DNA of 64,000 bases. Source: Bin75 sp965212135. GTDB taxonomy: Bacteria > Nitrospirota > Nitrospiria > Nitrospirales > UBA8639. Below, piece after piece: positions 62,654 to 64,000 of the stretch. The notes beneath the pieces were generated by a model. It saw only the letters and a program-made list of their open reading frames with translations. It was not told the origin of the DNA and did no database searches. The stretch spans positions 1,984,001 through 2,048,000 of the forward strand of contig OZ243044.1 in assembly GCA_965212135.1 (NCBI GenBank), in the 5' to 3' direction. Within the stretch, counting starts at the first letter, position 1. Every line of letters starts with the position of its first letter. A program made the translations under genes and the position numbers.

Positions 62654-64000
62654 TTATGGCGACGGGGCGGCCGGCGGCGTCACGGTTTCGATTTGCGCCA
62701 CGACCCGGTTAGATGCCGTAAACGTGCGGCGGGCGACGCGCCGAATATCCGCCTTGGTCACTCGGGCAAAGCGTTCGATAGAGCGAAACAACTCGCGCCA
62801 GTCGCCAAACAGGGTCTGATAATGCGTGAGATTCATGGCCAACCCCAGGTTGCTGTTCAGGGAATAGATGAGACCGGCTTGGGCCCTCTTCCGAAATTTC
62901 GCCAACTCTTCATCCATGACGTCTTCGGTTGTCAGGCGATGGAGTTCTTCGCGAAGCGCGTGCCGCACGGTTTGGTTGGAGCTCCCGCGAGCCGGGACGG
63001 CATAGGCAACCCACAGGTGCGGGTATTTCTCTCCAGGATACGCGCCGTAGGCCCCGGCGCTGACCGCGATTTTTTGATCCCGCACCAGCGAGCGATAGAA
63101 TCGGGACGTCCGTCCGTTTGTCAAAATATCGTCAATGGCTTCAAACACCGGTTCGTCGCGATGGGTGACGGCCGGTTTATGGTATCCCTCCAGATACATC
63201 GGTTGGGACGGATCGTTGAGCGTCACCACTTTTTCCGCGACCGACGGAGGTTCCACGGTTCTCAACGGCGGCGGGGCGGGCCTGCTCGGGAGCCGGCCAA
63301 AATAGGTTTCGAGCAGCGGCAGGAGCGTCTCCGGATGAAGGTCGCCGACAATCGCCGTCACCATATTGGAGGGGACGTAATACGTGTCAAAAAATGCTTT
63401 GGCGTCGGTCATGGTATAGGATTGAATATCGCTGGCGTAGCCGATCACCGGATGGTGGTAAGGATGAGCCGTAAAGGACGCGGCCGTGAATTGTTCAAAG
63501 AGCCGGCCCATGGGGCGGCTTTCCGTGCGCATGCGTCGCTCTTCCATCACGACGTCGCGTTCTTCGTAGAATTCGCGAAAGACGGGGTGCAGGAATCGTT
63601 CCGATTCCAGATAACAGAACAGTTCGATTTTGTTGGCCGGGAGGGCGTAGAAATATCCGGTCACGTCGGCGCCGGTAAACGCGTTGAGGCTGACGCCGCC
63701 TTCCCGTTCAATGACGTTCGTAAAGGCGTTGTTTTGAACGAATGCCGCCGCGGCCCGTTGCTTGCGTTGAAAGGCGTCATGGAGTTGTGAGACGCGCGCC
63801 GCGTCGGACGCGCCGCCGGCCCGCGCGTCCTGGTACGCGAGATACGCCCGTTCCACGGCTTCCAGGGCCAGTTGCTCCGCTTCGTAGTTTGTGGTGCCGA
63901 GGCGCGGGGTGCCCTTAAAGGCCATATGTTCAAACATGTGCGCGAGGCCCGTCCTGCCGGCGCCTTCCTGGGCCGACCCCGCGTTGACGATTGTCATAAA
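62654..64000 (-). CDS. M16 zinc peptidase, catalytic subunit, C-terminal part
   Basis: The gene starts beyond the window end; the visible 448 codons run to the stop at 62654. The HxxEH zinc motif is seen as GLAHMFEHMAFKG, followed by the long helical insert and RFL...YEERDVVMEERR with the third zinc ligand. It forms with the next gene a typical periplasmic pitrilysin-like pair. Confidence 0.92.
   Translation of the reverse strand, partial: FMTIVNAGSAQEGAGRTGLAHMFEHMAFKGTPRLGTTNYEAEQLALEAVERAYLAYQDARAGGASDAARVSQLHDAFQRKQRAAAAFVQNNAFTNVIEREGGVSLNAFTGADVTGYFYALPANKIELFCYLESERFLHPVFREFYEERDVVMEERRMRTESRPMGRLFEQFTAASFTAHPYHHPVIGYASDIQSYTMTDAKAFFDTYYVPSNMVTAIVGDLHPETLLPLLETYFGRLPSRPAPPPLRTVEPPSVAEKVVTLNDPSQPMYLEGYHKPAVTHRDEPVFEAIDDILTNGRTSRFYRSLVRDQKIAVSAGAYGAYPGEKYPHLWVAYAVPARGSSNQTVRHALREELHRLTTEDVMDEELAKFRKRAQAGLIYSLNSNLGLAMNLTHYQTLFGDWRELFRSIERFARVTKADIRRVARRTFTASNRVVAQIETVTPPAAPSP

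Noticed and set aside
1..64000. tRNA or rRNA genes
   Set aside because: No convincing T-arm (GGTTCGAATCC-type) with cloverleaf or rRNA signature was seen on either strand; a tRNAscan run would settle this.

Overview
The window looks like a chromosomal segment of a GC-rich, Gram-negative (diderm) bacterium. Lipobox and Tat signal peptides, outer-membrane barrels ending in aromatic residues and an autotransporter-type barrel all point to an outer membrane. The housekeeping order (recA-alaS-mltG, grpE-dnaK-dnaJ-rsmE, valS-nadC-birA-coaX, guaB-guaA, aspS) would fit a Nitrospirota-like lineage, but that is an impression from gene order, not a computed placement. No rRNA, tRNA, CRISPR array or recognisable IS element was seen.

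Layout. 1-5673: end of thpR, then recA, alaS, mltG and a RidA-family gene, all on the plus strand. 5834-10331: an exported set of three genes (a tandem double outer-membrane barrel, a five-unit IPT/TIG protein with CC motifs, a YCF48-like propeller). 16608-10343 (minus): the grpE-dnaK-dnaJ-rsmE heat-shock operon, interrupted between dnaK and dnaJ by an AT-richer DUF262/HNH (GmrSD-like) gene. 21840-16781 (minus): a compact four-gene operon of a MotA/ExbB-type channel, two ExbD-like single-pass or two-pass partners and a membrane-anchored protein with two FGE-sulfatase folds. Divergent from it is an autotransporter-like VCBS protein preceded by a run of 14 C. 25108-30417 (minus): coaX, birA, nadC, valS. 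30611-31617: a tiny basic protein and a HAD hydrolase.

31673-42230 is a defence-type island: a PLD-SNF2 helicase, an Eco57I/PglX-like methylase and an AbiJ-like gene in overlapping frames, then a small HEPN-like candidate, a GIY-YIG-like protein, a SLOG/DprA-like protein with an apparent CTG start, and an opposing AAA ATPase bracketed by 30-bp direct repeats. 42474-52464 returns to core genes: an NHL/FN3 protein, guaB, guaA, a FkbM methyltransferase carrying a run of 15 G inside its frame, an RluB-type pseudouridine synthase with a repetitive basic tail, and aspS.

52512-57927 is a second cargo island: an MmeI-like (type IIL) restriction-modification protein, two later remnants of the same 3' end that bracket small genes, a DUF2235 hydrolase and a Bor-like lipoprotein that could be an effector-immunity pair. 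59058-64000 (minus) holds a Tat-exported sulfite-oxidase-fold molybdoenzyme, a BNR lipoprotein, an M48 protease lipoprotein and a pair of M16 peptidases.

The strongest candidates for something undescribed are the motor-like ExbB/ExbD plus double-FGE operon, the restriction-type gene embedded in the dnaK operon, the two mononucleotide tracts that look like phase-variation switches, and the repeat footprints around the two islands.
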